Positions 25,601 through 35,225 of a stretch of DNA of 64,000 nucleotides are shown one piece after another (within the stretch, counting starts at the first letter, position 1; each line of letters begins with the position of its first letter). The notes under the pieces are model-generated. The model saw only the letters and a program-made list of their open reading frames with translations, did not search any database and was not told where the DNA came from. This DNA is from Triatoma infestans (Eukaryota > Arthropoda > Insecta > Hemiptera > Reduviidae), in the NCBI GenBank assembly GCA_011037195.1, contig JAAEAF010003346.1, forward strand, positions 1-64,000. The letters run 5' to 3'. The position numbers and the translations under genes are program-made.

Positions 25601-28600
25601 TAAATTTAAAGTCGGTTTTAATTAAATTTGTCAGTTTTTTAATTTTTAAAATTTATCCAAAATACTGTTAAAAATGAAAATTTGTTATGCATTGTAAATG
25701 TATGAAGAAGTTGTTAAGAATTTGTAATTTTTCCTAAAAGAATTTAATATTATATAAAATACTTGTATGTTTTATTATAATTATTTAACGGTTTTCTTTA
25801 TTATTTCTTTACTTCTTAGTAATAAATTGGCCTTCCAGACTTTTTCATTCAAGGTATCCCTCTTTTTTTTCGATTCAGCAATGAATTTTTTATCATTATT
25901 TTCCTTTTCTTTTTTTTTAAATCTGTAGTGCAACACTCATGCCACATTCTTTTGGCAGCAATTTACTTACATAATTTTGATTTATTTTAACATGGTTATT
26001 AATCAGTTACAAATTACACATATACAGTCAAAAAGGTTGAAAGCCTAATGTCACACACGGCCCCTGAGAATTTACCTTAAAAAGAATTTTAAAATGTATC
26101 ATATAAAAGTTGTAGCTCTTTTTATAATTAGGAGCCGTTTTCAGGAAAACTCTCAAACAAAAAGAGAAGAAAAATCTACTTAGAGTGATACTTCCGGCCG
26201 ATCGATTTTTTCTTTTCAACTTTATTTCCGCGTCTATGTTTGTAGCTTTTAATTGAAATATCAGGTTTCATTTTGCTGTGATTTTTTCCCATTTTTGATT
26301 AATGATATATCGGACCCTACTTTTTCAGGCCCATCAAAACATGTATTAGCGGTGAAAACCTCCGCAATGTGGCGATTAACAACTGAAACGTTAAAGATGA
26401 CAATGTAGAAAGATTTCCTGGCGGTAATAATGGCTCCCCGGTGGGGGAAAGGGGGGAAGGAATGAATGAAGAACGAGGGGAAGTCATTTCTTTATGATCT
26501 TGACACCACTGTGAGTATTCGCACCCGAATAAAAGTTAAACGCCACAGAGGGATATAAACTATTTGGGTTAGTGTATACCCATTCGGGCAAACTCTTAAT
26601 AGGTTTCACTAAGCAAGCACGCTCATCACATTTACCCATTATAGATTTTTTGTAGATTTCTACATTCTAACCTATCTAACATGTAGTAGTACACCCTTCT
26701 TGCGTTCTACTACACCAAAATTCTTGATAAAAATAACAATTTCGCTTTTTTCACTATTTCCCTCCCATAAAACGTCGTAATAGGTTAGCGGAATACATAA
26801 TCCACAAAGCTTTAGGTTTTGTATACTGACTGGAAAAATGTTATTTCATTTTTCGGATAAAACGCCATAATCCATCTTCTTTTAGTGCAAAGTTATCATG
26901 GCCCCCTTCGAAACCAGGCTGCTGCAAATTCTCAGATCATTAGTTTGTTTATTCGTGGCTATAATCACTTCATTTTACTGTAAAATTTGAAATTTTCGCA
27001 AAGCTATCAAGTAAATTCATACTTCCGGTTGGTTCGACTTTGATCCAAACTTTTCGGCTTTACGTGTGATAACCCTCAAATGTAACATCAATTTTTTTAT
27101 TTTTTTATTTTCATTCTGACACGGATTACAATACTTTTCTCCTTAATGAAATAAGTGAAAGTAAAATAATCTTGGGGGTAATAAATTATAATTCTTTCTA
27201 ATTAGCATAAAGGTTTTGTAACCAGTATTATAAAAATAAACCCAACAACAGGTACTCTTGATGAAAATGACCAATGTCTCAGAACACTTGTGATAAAATT
27301 CTACCCAAATTGCGTGTTTTTATTAAATTAAGCGTTATTACGTAATCTGTGTGGGATGTACAATTTTTTTTCTCTTAAAGAAATTAAAATGTTGCAACAT
27401 TTGTTGACATAATAACTGAGTTATAATATGAAAGAAAAAATATTAAATGATAGATATTATTTATTCAATAATAATAAAATAATAAATGAAAAAAGTATTA
27501 AAGAAAAGAAAAAAGCTAATGTAATAAAATTACGAATGAGTGAGTGCTGCTCTCTTATAGATTTGTCGACCTTGGCCGTTGGGGGCCTCTGTTTGTGTAG
27601 CGCGCGGCGACGCTGGACGGCGGGGGGGAATATAGGTCGATATGTGTGTGCCTGCACACTCCCCAAGTTCAAGGGTACACCTTGTGACGTACATCCCTGG
27701 CCGCTGGTGTAATAGTGGGGGTATTACCATCCTACTAGCTACTACTAAGTATAAAGCGTCCGCGTTGTGGTGGGGAGTGAGAACGATAGTTAGAGAGAGA
27801 GCAACTGACAAGGGTATATAGTTTTGTTATATCCCCACCAAAATCCCGATAGAAGGCGCGCCATACAGCCTTCAGTTTATTACAAGACTCGAACATGTGT
27901 AAAACGTTGAAACAGTACTCAGCTACAGATACCGTAAATACTTGAGGAATTTTTGGTTTTTATTTATTCTTAAGAAAAGTTTTTCTTTTTGAAATTTATC
28001 CACGGAGTGTGATTTTCTTTTTTAAATTCTAGTTTTTTTTTAAAGTGCCAAAAAACAAACAATTTTTTCAAAAAAATTAGTGTTTAAAAGTTTATTTTTT
28101 TTGGTTGAACCCACCAATCTTTTACCAAACCAAGAAGGAGTACCTGGATTAAGTTCTTTTTTTTAAGTTTTCTTTTGTGTTTTTTTTTTTTTTTTTAAAT
28201 AAGTGTGAAAAATTTTAGTCATGATGACTGAAGAGTTACCCATTTTGAAGGGAATACTGAATGGAGTAGTCAATTACCATAATGCACGTATGTTATAAAA
28301 ATTTTTTTTAAACATAAATGTTTTTAATTATTTCTTGTCCTTCCCCGAAAACTTTTTGGAGATTTAATTATAGTATAGGATATTGGAGATGTTTGTAGGA
28401 TTTTAAGTGGGGTCAAATTGGGCCACAACTTTCGCCCGTGACTCTTAAACAAACTACACTTTCCTTTCTCCCCTTTATACACACAAGTGAAAGTGAAATT
28501 GTATTTCGCGTTTCCACCCCCTACTCAAAAATGTTTGCTTCCACAGATTGCTTCTCACTAAATGTTTGACCCATTTTCCTTTTTGTTTGTAATTAAAAAA

Positions 28601-30848
28601 AAAAAATAAATATAAAAACTTTCCATTTAATTCAATAAGGCTCAAAAATCTTTTTTATTTTTTTTCTTTTTTTTTAAAAATATTTCGTGTAGTTTTCCAA
28701 TTTATTAATTTTTTTTCTTTTTTAATTTGTTACAGCGGTCAGATTTGGTCGTGTGCCAAAACGTGAAAAAGCTAGAATTTTAGCAGCCATGCAACAAAGC
28801 ACTAATTCAAAGTGCCAGGAAAAAGCTTTGGCCGCAGAACTTGAGGATGACCAACGTTTACTTAGAACCGTGATTAGAGCCCATCTAGATACTTGTGAAT
28901 ATACTAGGGAAAAGGTTGAGCCGATGATAATTAGAGCAAGGGAACAACCATCGTTCACCGCATCGCCGCCTACTTTGGTCAGTATTTTTCTTAATTAAAC
29001 ATTTTTTTATTCCTCAAGTACTTAGAAAAAAATATAAATTAAAAATCCTGAAACTTACAAATATCTTCTGTTTTCTTTATGTACAGGCGTGCCCATTGAA
29101 TCCAAATCCACAACCATTGACCGGCCAACAAGAACTGTTACAAGATTTTTCTAAAAGGTTTTCACCGGCTATCCGTGGTGTTGTGGAATTTGCGAAGAGG
29201 ATACCCGGTTTTGGCCTTCTATCACAAGATGATCAAGTTACACTATTGAAAGCTGGGGTATTTGAAGTATTATTAGTTCGGCTGGCCTGTATGTTTGATA
29301 CGCAAAATAACAGCATGATCTGTTTGAATGGACAAGTACTGAAAAGGGAATCAATACATAGTGGATCAAATGCTAGATTCTTGATGGATTCTATGTTTGA
29401 TTTTGCTGAACGATTGAACAATCTTAGGCTGACTGATCCGGAAATTGGGCTTTTCAGCTCAATTGTAGTTATTGCACCTGGTGAGTAAAGTATAGATTTT
29501 TTTGATTTTTTTTTGTATGTGCATCAAAGTGCCTTCAGTGACTAATCTTTGTTTGTCGTTTACCTTATGTGCAGATCGTCCCGGCTTAAGAAATACTGAG
29601 CTAATAGAAAGGATGCAAAACAAATTGAAGGCCGGTTTACAGCTGATGATGTCACAAAACCATCCGAATCAACCAAATTTGGCCCAAGAATTGATGAAGA
29701 AAATACCAGATTTAAGAACATTAAATACGTTGCACAGTGAAAAATTATTAGCATTCAAAATGACTGAACAACAACATTTAGCCGAACAAAATCAACAAAT
29801 GTGGGGCAATATGGTCGGCGAACAAGATGAAAGTAAAAGTCCCGGCGGTAGTACATGGTCATCCAGTTCGGATGTGGCGATGGAAGAAGTGAAAAGCCCG
29901 TTGGGTTCAGTATCCAGCACGGAATCCATGTGTTCCGGTGAAGTTGAATATCATAGCAGCCATGCAGCATCCGCCCCATTACTAGCGGCAACATTGGCCG
30001 GCGGATGTCCGGTCAGGCATCATAGGACAATCAACGAAGATACTAAAGATGTTAAACCAATAATTATACACAGGACATTTAGAAAACTGGATTCACCTAG
30101 TGACAGTGGTATTGAAAGCGGTACGGAAAAAGTGGACAAATTGACAAGTAGTGCACCAACATCAGTGTGCAGTAGCCCAAGATCATCGGTGGAAGATAAA
30201 GAAGAACAACATCAGATTGAAGATATGCCAGTATTGAAACGTGTATTACAAGCGCCACCGCTTTACGATACAAACTCCTTGATGGATGAAGCGTATAAAC
30301 CGCATAAAAAGTTTCGTGCATTGCGTAAAGAATGTGGTAGTGAAATTGAACAGGACAATACGACCAGTACGTCTACACTGTCTAGTACGCATTCAACACT
30401 GGCCAAATCCTTGATGGAAGGACCAAGGATGACAGCTGAACAGATGAAACGAACGGATATTATACATAATTATATAATGCGTGGTGAAGCTTGTGCATGG
30501 TCCTCCACTGGCCAACAGCCACAACAACAACAGCAACAAGTTCAACAGCCTCATCACCACCATCAACAACAACAGCAACCAGTCCAACAACAATCCGTTA
30601 TAACCACCAGTACACCAAACAGAGGTGCATATGTGATAGTGAGCAATTCAAGTGGCAGTGGCAGCGGTACTGCAGCCGGTACATCGCCTGCACTATACCA
30701 TCATCACCATAGCAACAGCCCGGCCACCTCGCCATGTCCCTCGTCTACTAGTCTTGTCGAGCTGCAGGTCGGCACACAGCCGCTCAACCTTTCCAAAAAG
30801 ACACCACCACCGTCGCCCAGACCGAAGGCGTTATCACTTGAAGCTTGA
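15953..30848 (+). CDS. E75: E75 nuclear receptor, full-length isoform (six-exon join)
   Basis: E75 is an ecdysone-induced nuclear receptor (NR1D3; Rev-erb relative) that binds heme and represses or modulates HR3 targets in the moulting cascade. Coding exons are 15953-16064, 16179-16267, 22937-23081, 28736-28977, 29087-29480 and 29575-30848. All junctions are GT-AG, phases agree, and the sum is 2256 nt, i.e. 751 aa. Residues 46-66 form zinc finger 1 (C46, C49, C63, C66; P-box CEGCKG), and 83-102 finger 2 (C83, C89, C99, C102). The hinge [11 protein letters not shown] follows, then a ligand-binding domain of about 150-390. H381 in the segment LHSEKLLAF corresponds to the heme-coordinating histidine of Rev-erb. 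A long F domain contains Q/H-rich tracts (~641-670). The length is close to other insect E75A/C proteins outside flies. Further upstream first exons may exist outside what is seen. Confidence 0.93.
16179..16267 (+). CDS. E75: E75 exon 2 (zinc finger 1, P-box)
   Basis: The exon encodes [17 protein letters not shown] and onward through CEGCK (residues 38-67), the first DNA-binding zinc finger with spacing C-X2-C-X13-C-X2-C. The acceptor is TTCACAG and the donor GTAAGC. It ends in phase 0 directly after the P-box lysine, the classical intron position between the two fingers of nuclear receptors. Intron 2 (16268-22936) is 6.7 kb and contains candidate ecdysone response elements, a SINE and the B-type promoter. 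Confidence 0.95.
17266..17373. promoter_or_regulatory. Cluster of ecdysone-response-element-like sites in intron 2
   Basis: GGGTCATTGAACT (17266-17278) matches the IR1 EcR/USP consensus RGKTCANTGAMCY exactly. GGTTCAGTGCACC (17346-17358) has the architecture of the Drosophila hsp27 element (GGTTCAATGCACT). A third, weaker inverted copy (CGTCATCGACCC, ~17361-17372) follows, and GGTGGGTC/GACCCACC forms outer inverted arms. The patch is GC-richer than the surrounding intron. It lies 1 kb into intron 2 of a gene known in other insects to be induced directly by ecdysone receptor. Confidence 0.5.
18600..19000 (+). pseudogene. Possible degenerate LINE C-terminal coding remnant
   Basis: A frame near 18820-18985 reads [20 protein letters not shown], a stop, then [20 protein letters not shown] and a lysine-rich end. 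The 'DR.KWK' motif followed by a basic tail resembles the end of CR1/RTE-type polymerases. It is interrupted by stops. The flanking 18600-18800 is GC-richer than the intron but gives no clear domain. Confidence 0.3.
19019..19220 (+). mobile_element. tRNA-derived SINE, copy 1
   Basis: It begins with a tRNA-like head GGCGGATTTGGTATAGTGGT carrying an A-box-like motif and a degraded B box. It then continues into a body shared with the copy at 62456-62626: 'AAAATGTTAATAGTAAAGTA', 'GTGCTTCCGCCC', 'ACACCTAATTTG', 'GCCTGCC', and a short A-run. The matching 3' body in two distant places, one in each orientation, identifies it as an interspersed SINE rather than a tRNA gene. Confidence 0.75.
19590..19850. 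promoter_or_regulatory. GC-richer intronic patch with EcRE-like site
   Basis: Contains AGTTTATTGACCC (19735-19747), one mismatch from the IR1 ecdysone response element consensus. It is preceded by a (CA)n microsatellite (19652-19679) and followed by TGACGTCACT, a CRE-like palindrome, at 19761. It may be an intronic enhancer or alternative promoter. No exon with a usable ATG and donor was recognised. Confidence 0.3.
20940..21600 (+). repeat. Degenerate TMR repeat copy in intron 2
   Basis: Late blocks are recognisable: 'CTCCGGGGAAAATGCAATTT', 'CGAAAATTTGAAATAATCG' and 'GGCAGTAAGAGAAAGTATT', which ends at about 21590 with the AGTAAGAGAAAGT right end. The earlier part (20940-21480) is too diverged to delimit confidently. 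Confidence 0.45.
21740..21865. promoter_or_regulatory. GC-rich intronic patch with paired GGTGAATGRCC motifs
   Basis: Two related palindromic motifs lie 75 bp apart: GGGTGAATGACCG (21773-21785) and AGGTGAATGGCCT (21848-21860). Each is two mismatches from the EcR/USP IR1 consensus. The patch is strikingly GC-rich for this intron and is about 1 kb upstream of the B-type start. Regulatory function is an inference. Confidence 0.3.
22480..22894 (+). promoter_or_regulatory. Candidate promoter and 5' UTR of E75 B-type isoform
   Basis: A CpG-containing patch (22495-22560) ends in an initiator-like TTATTCAGTCTT with the A at 22555. From there to 22894 there is no ATG at all in 340 nt, as expected of a real leader. 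The sequence then reaches AGAAATATGG, a good start context. CAAGTGGGTCG at 22533-22543, just before the initiator, resembles a monomeric ROR/HR3/E75 half-site with two mismatches. The start site itself is inferred. Confidence 0.5.
22895..22936 (+). CDS. E75: E75 B-type isoform N-terminal leader (contiguous with exon 3)
   Basis: ATG at 22895 opens a 14-codon leader ([14 protein letters not shown]) that runs without interruption into GFFRRSIQQ of exon 3. The TACAG used as acceptor by the full-length transcript lies inside this leader (22932-22936). An in-frame TGA at 22832-22834 and the absence of any other ATG define the start. The resulting 698-aa protein lacks zinc finger 1, which matches E75B of other insects: it cannot bind DNA efficiently itself but interacts with HR3. 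Supported by frame, start context and the promoter-like upstream region; no transcript evidence is available here. Confidence 0.6.
22937..23081 (+). CDS. E75: E75 exon 3 (zinc finger 2)
   Basis: Encodes [16 protein letters not shown] and onward through CIAVGMSRD (residues 68-115). The second finger is spaced C-X5-C-X9-C-X2-C (C83, C89, C99, C102). The motif is essentially the arthropod E75 consensus. The acceptor is TGTACAG and the donor GTGAGT. The last base G joins CG of exon 4 to give Ala116. Intron 3 (23082-28735) is 5.65 kb and contains the D-type promoter and first exon. Confidence 0.96.
23404..23600. repeat. Microsatellite cluster in intron 3
   Basis: Three adjacent simple repeats occur: (GTA)n at 23405-23422, (GT)n at 23545-23561 and (AT)n at 23574-23598. 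Open frames across them on both strands (63-83 codons) are composed of repeated residues and are not genes. Confidence 0.9.
23637..23658. promoter_or_regulatory. EcRE-like site with extra GGGTCA half-site, intron 3
   Basis: AGTTCGTTGACCC (23646-23658) is one mismatch from the IR1 EcR/USP consensus. A further GGGTCA half-site starts at 23637, giving GGGTCA and TGACCC as outer inverted half-sites. It lies about 560 bp after exon 3. Binding is an inference. Confidence 0.33.
25015..25417. promoter_or_regulatory. Two further EcRE-like inverted repeats, intron 3
   Basis: AGTTTAATGAACT (25015-25027) is a near-perfect palindrome one mismatch from the IR1 consensus and shares its AGTTTA half-site with the site at 19735. 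AGTTGAATGCACT (25405-25417) differs from the hsp27-type element GGTTCAATGCACT by R and one core base. Between them is ordinary AT-rich intron. Confidence 0.3.
26030..26345 (+). repeat. TMR repeat fragment, intron 3
   Basis: 'AAAGTTGTAGCTCTTTTTAT', 'GAGCCGTTTTCAGGAAAAC' and 'GTGATACTTCCGGCCGATCG' (~26186) are the end of one monomer and the start of monomer 3. 'AATATCAGGTTTCATTTTGC' and 'GGTGAAAACCTCCGCAA' continue it. The right-end hairpin is not preserved. Confidence 0.6.
26900..27160 (+). repeat. TMR repeat fragment, intron 3
   Basis: 'GTAAATTCATACTTCCGGTT' (box at 27021-27030) is followed by 'GGTTCGACTTTGATCC' and a late 'TCTGACACGGATTACAATAC' with 'TTTTCTCCTTAATG' and 'AAGTGAAAGT' as a weak terminal hairpin near 27133-27162. 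Confidence 0.55.
27560..28220 (+). promoter_or_regulatory. Candidate promoter and 5' UTR of E75 D-type isoform
   Basis: 27565-27880 is the most GC- and CpG-rich stretch of the intron (GCGCGCGGCGACGC near 27600). It ends in an initiator-like CCTTCAGTTTATT with A at 27874. From there to the start codon at 28221 only one ATG occurs, opening a 16-codon upstream ORF (27895-27945). The last 275 nt contain none. The leader is T-rich like that of the B-type transcript. The start position is inferred from the motif. Confidence 0.5.
27567..27639. promoter_or_regulatory. FTZ-F1-like and ROR/HR3/E75-like sites in D-type promoter
   Basis: CGACCTTGG (27567-27575) is, on the minus strand, CCAAGGTCG, an exact match to the FTZ-F1 consensus YCAAGGYCR. 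AATATAGGTCG (27629-27639) matches the retinoid-orphan-receptor element WAWNTRGGTCA except for its last base; HR3 and E75 bind that class of site. Both lie 235-310 bp before the candidate initiator at 27874. Confidence 0.42.
28221..28287 (+). CDS. E75: E75 D-type isoform first coding exon
   Basis: Encodes [20 protein letters not shown] then NA plus one base. The donor is GTATGT at 28288. The last base C joins CG of exon 4 to give Pro, so the junction reads [14 protein letters not shown], a leader I recognise from E75 isoforms lacking both zinc fingers in other insects. The protein would be 658 aa with no DNA-binding domain but a complete ligand-binding domain, so a likely dominant partner or heme sensor. 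Two ATGs in tandem (28221, 28224) are possible starts. No transcript evidence. Confidence 0.82.
28736..28977 (+). CDS. E75: E75 exon 4 (hinge, start of ligand-binding domain)
   Basis: The first common exon of all isoforms. It begins (A/P)[18 protein letters not shown], the C-terminal extension/hinge typical of E75 and Rev-erb, and continues through [19 protein letters not shown], helix 1 region, to SFTASPPTL (residues 116-196). The acceptor is TGTTACAG and the donor GTCAGT. Intron 4 is 109 bp. Confidence 0.96.
29087..29480 (+). CDS. E75: E75 exon 5 (ligand-binding domain core)
   Basis: Residues 197-327, starting [20 protein letters not shown]. It contains [20 protein letters not shown], the nuclear-receptor signature of helices 3-4, and [13 protein letters not shown] of helix 5. 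The acceptor is TGTACAG and the donor GTGAGT after IAP plus G. Intron 5 is 94 bp. Sequence across this exon is strongly conserved in insect E75, so the exon limits are secure. Confidence 0.96.
29575..30848 (+). CDS. E75: E75 exon 6 (end of ligand-binding domain, F domain, stop)
   Basis: Acceptor ATGTGCAG, then [19 protein letters not shown] completes the ligand-binding domain. [11 protein letters not shown] (residues ~380-390) holds H381, equivalent to the heme-ligating His of Rev-erb. There is no canonical AF-2 activation helix, as expected for this family. The remaining ~360 residues are a low-complexity F domain with serine-rich segments, a Q/H-rich tract (genome ~30515-30600), a GSGSG run, and a C-terminal [13 protein letters not shown] motif like that of other E75 proteins. 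It ends at TGA 30846-30848. Frames on other strands and frames inside this exon are shadows. Confidence 0.96.
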
Positions 30849-32037
30849 GTATATTAAAAAAAAAAAACTCAACAACAAAACACTATTTATGTTTTAATTT
30901 TATTTAATTAATATATTGTTAAAGAAAGAAAGAAAAAAAAACTTTTTTGAGAATTAGTACAAAGCCGTGTGTGGCAATGTGGTACAAATCAAACCGCTGC
31001 ATGTGATCTCTCCCACTCCTTGTATATATAGGTATGTCCTCCCTGATTCCCCTTTTCTCAAAAAAAAACAAAATAAAAAAAATATTTGTGCAAAAAGAAA
31101 TAAATTGAAAGAAAATTGTGAAAAATGTTTTTTTGCTCTGTGTATATATATTATAGAACTGAATAAGATAAAATTGAACTCTTTCTCTTTATACAAGTTT
31201 TTTCAAAATTCCTAGAGAGTTTTTTAAAAGTAAAATATTAATGTATATTTTTTTTTCTTTTTGTATTTTGTACAGAACTTTTTGATTATTATTATTATTT
31301 TTTGTTTCTGGATTTGAAGAAACAATTTTTTGATTTTTCTAAAAATAATTAATTATAATTCTTAAAGGTGCCACCCCCCTAAAATTTTTTTTTTATCAAT
31401 ATTGTCATCATATTTTGTATTTTTAATCATTTTTTTTACCATTATTCACTGTGCAGAGTCTTTGGTTATTTTTGTTTTTTTTTTTGAAATTATGTGAATA
31501 TTTTTCATTTCTTTAATTTTTTTTTTCTTTTCTTTTTAAAATATCTTTCTTTACAATGGCCTAATTTTGTGTGGGGAAAAAAAATAAATTTTTTTTTCAA
31601 TCAATGGAGACCATGATAAAAATATATGTAATATAATCAGCTCAAATTAAAGGGGCAAAATTTAAAAAAATAAAATAAAATAAAAAGCACCAAAAAAGAA
31701 AATGAAAGAGAAATATATAAATTCCTATTATTTTGTTTTTGTTTTCAAAATTTTCTTAATCAACTCTTTACAGTTTTTAACTTTATTTAATTAAAAAGAA
31801 ACAAAGGAAGATTATTAAGTTGTAAATGTGATATATATTATATTTTAGTGGGGCTTTGATAAAAGATTATTGTTTTCTTGAGTTTCTTTGTTATATTTGT
31901 GTGTGTCCAAAATAGAAAATAAAAAATGTGTACTTTTTTTTAGTCTCTCAAGAAGAATTACAAATTAAAAAAAAAAAAATACAAACCCTATATAAAGAAA
32001 GAAAAATCACTTCACCCTAATATTAATATCGATAATA

Positions 32038-32072
<35 letters not shown>

Positions 32073-32790
32073 TGTATCAGTCCCTTATATAAATGTGTAA
32101 ATAACTTTTTAAATATTCTTATTATTATTTTATAAATTAGATATTTTGAAATCAAGATAAAAAGAATTGAGACTGAACAAATTAATATTGTGAAAAATCA
32201 TTTTTTTTTTTAAAAAAAGAAAAAAAAGGAAGACACGCCCATTTAATCATTAAAAGCAAACGTCTTTTTATTTTTTTGAACATCATCAATCATTAAACAC
32301 AAAAACAGAGTAAAATCATCAATACCGCCTAATTATTATTGTTTTATTATTATTATTCTCATATTTTTTAATTTAAAATAGTTCCTATAATAATTATTTT
32401 GGATTTTTTTTTGTTTTTCTTGTAATGTAACTAAGAAGATTTTGAAGAACTATACGCGGACCCACCACATCAAAAAAAAAAAAATTTTTTTTTTTGAAAT
32501 TGTAAAAACAAAGATTTCACTATGTTCTCCTTTATATATATTATATACAAGTGGCTAATTGTAACTGGAATAAGAAAAACAAATAAATATATATAGATTT
32601 TATTACGAAATAATTAAATAATAAAAATTGAAGAAAAAAAAAACTCCAAAGTTATTTTTATGTTATATATATATTTGTAAATATTGAACATATATATAAA
32701 TAAATGAAAAAAAAGAAAGAATTATATTTCGCTATGTATTATATAAATAAATATTAATAAAGGCATACAAAAATAAATACATAAAAAACA
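30849..32790 (+). other. E75: Probable E75 3' untranslated region
   Basis: AT-rich non-coding sequence follows the stop codon, with many ATTTA motifs and poly-A/T runs (A-run at 32041-32069). There are no recognisable repeats of the families seen elsewhere until past 34 kb, consistent with a transcribed, constrained tail. Several AATAAA hexamers are present, and the end chosen is the one with a G/T-rich downstream element (see terminator). An alternative, shorter 3' UTR is possible. Confidence 0.5.
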
Positions 32791-32820
32791 AAAAAAATAC
32801 TGGGCGTGGCTTCCTGTTGC
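32756..32820 (+). terminator. Candidate E75 polyadenylation signal
   Basis: AATAAA at 32756-32761, with a second at ~32774, is followed at 32801-32820 by a G/T-rich stretch (CTGGGCGTGGCTTCCTGTTG) of the type found downstream of cleavage sites. Other AATAAA copies in the 3' UTR lack such a downstream element. Inference from motif only. Confidence 0.4.
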
Positions 32821-34868
32821 ATATTATATATAAATATTATATATATAAAACTATAAATAATATAAATACAATATAATATATAATCTGATTGTCGTCCTGT
32901 CAAAAAAAAAAATAAATAAATAAAAAATTGATAAGAAATAAAATTTATTTAAATAATATATCAAAAGTCTTTTTATTTTGAAAACAAAACAAAACAAGAA
33001 CAAAAAAAATTAACCCTAAGCCTGAAATTCTTTTTTTTTTTTGGAACTACATGAAAGGCCCAGTGATAAATAAATAAATTCCCCCTCTTTTTTTTTTTTT
33101 TTAAATTTTTAATGAAGAAAAACATTCATTCATTGTATATTTTTGAAAATAATTAAAAAAAATAAAAACATTTTTAGAAAAATGTGTGTGTATGTGTGAG
33201 TGTGTTCGTATGTAATATTTTTTTTTTTTGTAATATATTATTGTTATTAATTAATGAATTATTTTAATTTTTCCTTTTATTTTTTTTGTAAAATGCTTGT
33301 CCCCCCCCCATTTTTATTTTTATTTTGAGGCAGTCAGATTAAAAAAATGAAGAAAATAAATTTAATAAAAGAAAAAAAAAAAATGTCTGGTGAAAAAAAT
33401 TTAAAAAAAAAAATTTTTTTTGTTTTTCTTCTAATCCTTTTTTTTTTTTTTTTTTAAAAATGAAAGTTAAAAACAAAAAATGATTGATATAAAAATTAAG
33501 AAATAATTAAGGATATTTTTCATTCATGGAAGAGAAGGTTGCAGGTGCAAGATGCATATCTATTTTCTTCAGATAAACTGCTGCATTATGAAGGAAGAAT
33601 TGGAATACTTTACGAACACTGTCGTTTACAGTTCTAATTTTACATCTAAACATCAACTAGTCTACAAATAGAGCAAGTTTACCTACAAAAAAAAACAAAT
33701 CTTAGGATTATTAAAGAAATTACCAGTTACTACTCTAGATAGAGATATATATAAAATATAAACATACCTAATACACACACAAAAAAAAAAAAAATTATTA
33801 ATAAAAGAAAGTTTAAATAAGTGAGTGTATTTATTAAATAAGGTAAAATAGAAAAATAAAAAATAAGGTTTGTATTTAAAACGGCCAGAGGGGTCTTTGC
33901 TCTGGATGAAGGCGATAGGTCATTGCCCTCTGTACATTCTATATAAACACACACTCACCCACCACTTGGACCCCTCTACAAATACCACATACCTTCTTAT
34001 TCTTTTCTATCTTAAACACCCATAGCTCTGATTTTTTTTTTACTTTCTCTTAATCTTTAGTTAAGAGGAAGAAGTATTATGATCGTATCAAATTTTCGAA
34101 AATGAAAGAAGAAGCGTTTTCATTAGAAGTACATGTTTTAAGGACGAATGGTCTGTATAAAAATAAAATAATATAAATATTCTAAGGCTTTATTTAAGGA
34201 TAGAAATATTATTTAGAAACCAAAACAAGAGAGTATGATATATTCATTCTATCACTATCGTGACCATCCAGTCTCTATTTTAAGGGATGCGTTCCGGCGA
34301 CCCGAAATAAATGCCGAAAATGTCATGAATTGTTCCGACTAATGGAAAAAGTTTGTACAGAAAAAGGAATTATATCGAAATCATTACATCAATATTTTTT
34401 CACTTTTACTGAGACTGTCTGAACAAACTCCCTATTTCTTTTTTTTGCCGCATCAACTGCCATGGTCATTAGCACCCTTACAAAACTGCCTTTGGCATTC
34501 AACCACACTGATCAAATTGCCAATCACGATCGAAATTGCCAATCATAATTACTGACATCTCTATCATACGAGAATCACACAAATAAATATACTCATACCA
34601 ATAAATACATTCATCCCAAAATGAACACCATTTACACTTATACGCACCTACCAGTATTGGGGTGGAATACTCTATATTCTTCGCACCCCGTTGCTCTTAA
34701 ACCTATATAAAAAGCTATATATATGTATATTATTGCCAAATAAATATATATATCTATACAATATACCAAATTAAAACAATTTAATGTATATAGTTTATAT
34801 AATATATGTAAATTAATATTCTTCACTCCAAACCAAAGCCTAAATATTTAAATAGATATCTAAATATT
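32821..34868. other. AT-rich intergenic sequence
   Basis: Mostly homopolymer and AT-rich low-complexity DNA; no coding frame is credible. Near 34050-34420 degraded minus-strand TMR pieces occur ('GTATTATGATCGTATCAAAT', 'TTTTCGAAAATG'). AGGTCATTGCCCT at 33917-33929 is one mismatch from the IR1 ecdysone response element, about 1.1 kb past the candidate polyadenylation site. Confidence 0.5.
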
Positions 34869-35225
34869 TTAAACAATTTGTCTTTTTATGCCTGGCCCTA
34901 ACAATTCTACCATATTATTAGGCAAACGTACTCTATCTCGGTAGACCTGCAGCTTGGGACATTCTTCAAGAATATATTTTACTGTAAGGTGTGATTGACA
35001 CCTTGGGCACAATAAACTCCATATTAGTGCATACACTGATGAGACGGCTGTAAAAAATCTTGGAATATGTTTGTTCGCCTTATAATATGTGTATCCACTT
35101 TTGAAAAATGTTACCATCTTGTCCCGTATTTTCACTGTCAGAAATATGTTTGGGTACGGAATACCCGCTTCATCTGAATGGCAAGGCAAAGTCCCGGCCT
35201 TGTCAGAAGGGTGTTGCAAAACCGT
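34869..35225 (-). pseudogene. LINE 3'-terminal fragment (C-terminal zinc-knuckle region)
   Basis: The minus-strand frame of 116 codons ends in CPRCQSHLTVKYILEECPKL and VYRDRVRLPNNMVELLGPG. This resembles the C-terminal C-X2-C...H-X4-C knuckle of non-LTR retrotransposon polymerases (C..C...LTV.HILEECP). No RT or endonuclease domain is present, so it is 5'-truncated. It lies back-to-back with the plus-strand LINE beginning near 35.5 kb, which is a different family. Confidence 0.6.

Noticed and set aside
30393..30897. Several frames on both strands within the last E75 exon
   Set aside because: Shadows of CAA/CAC-rich F-domain codons.
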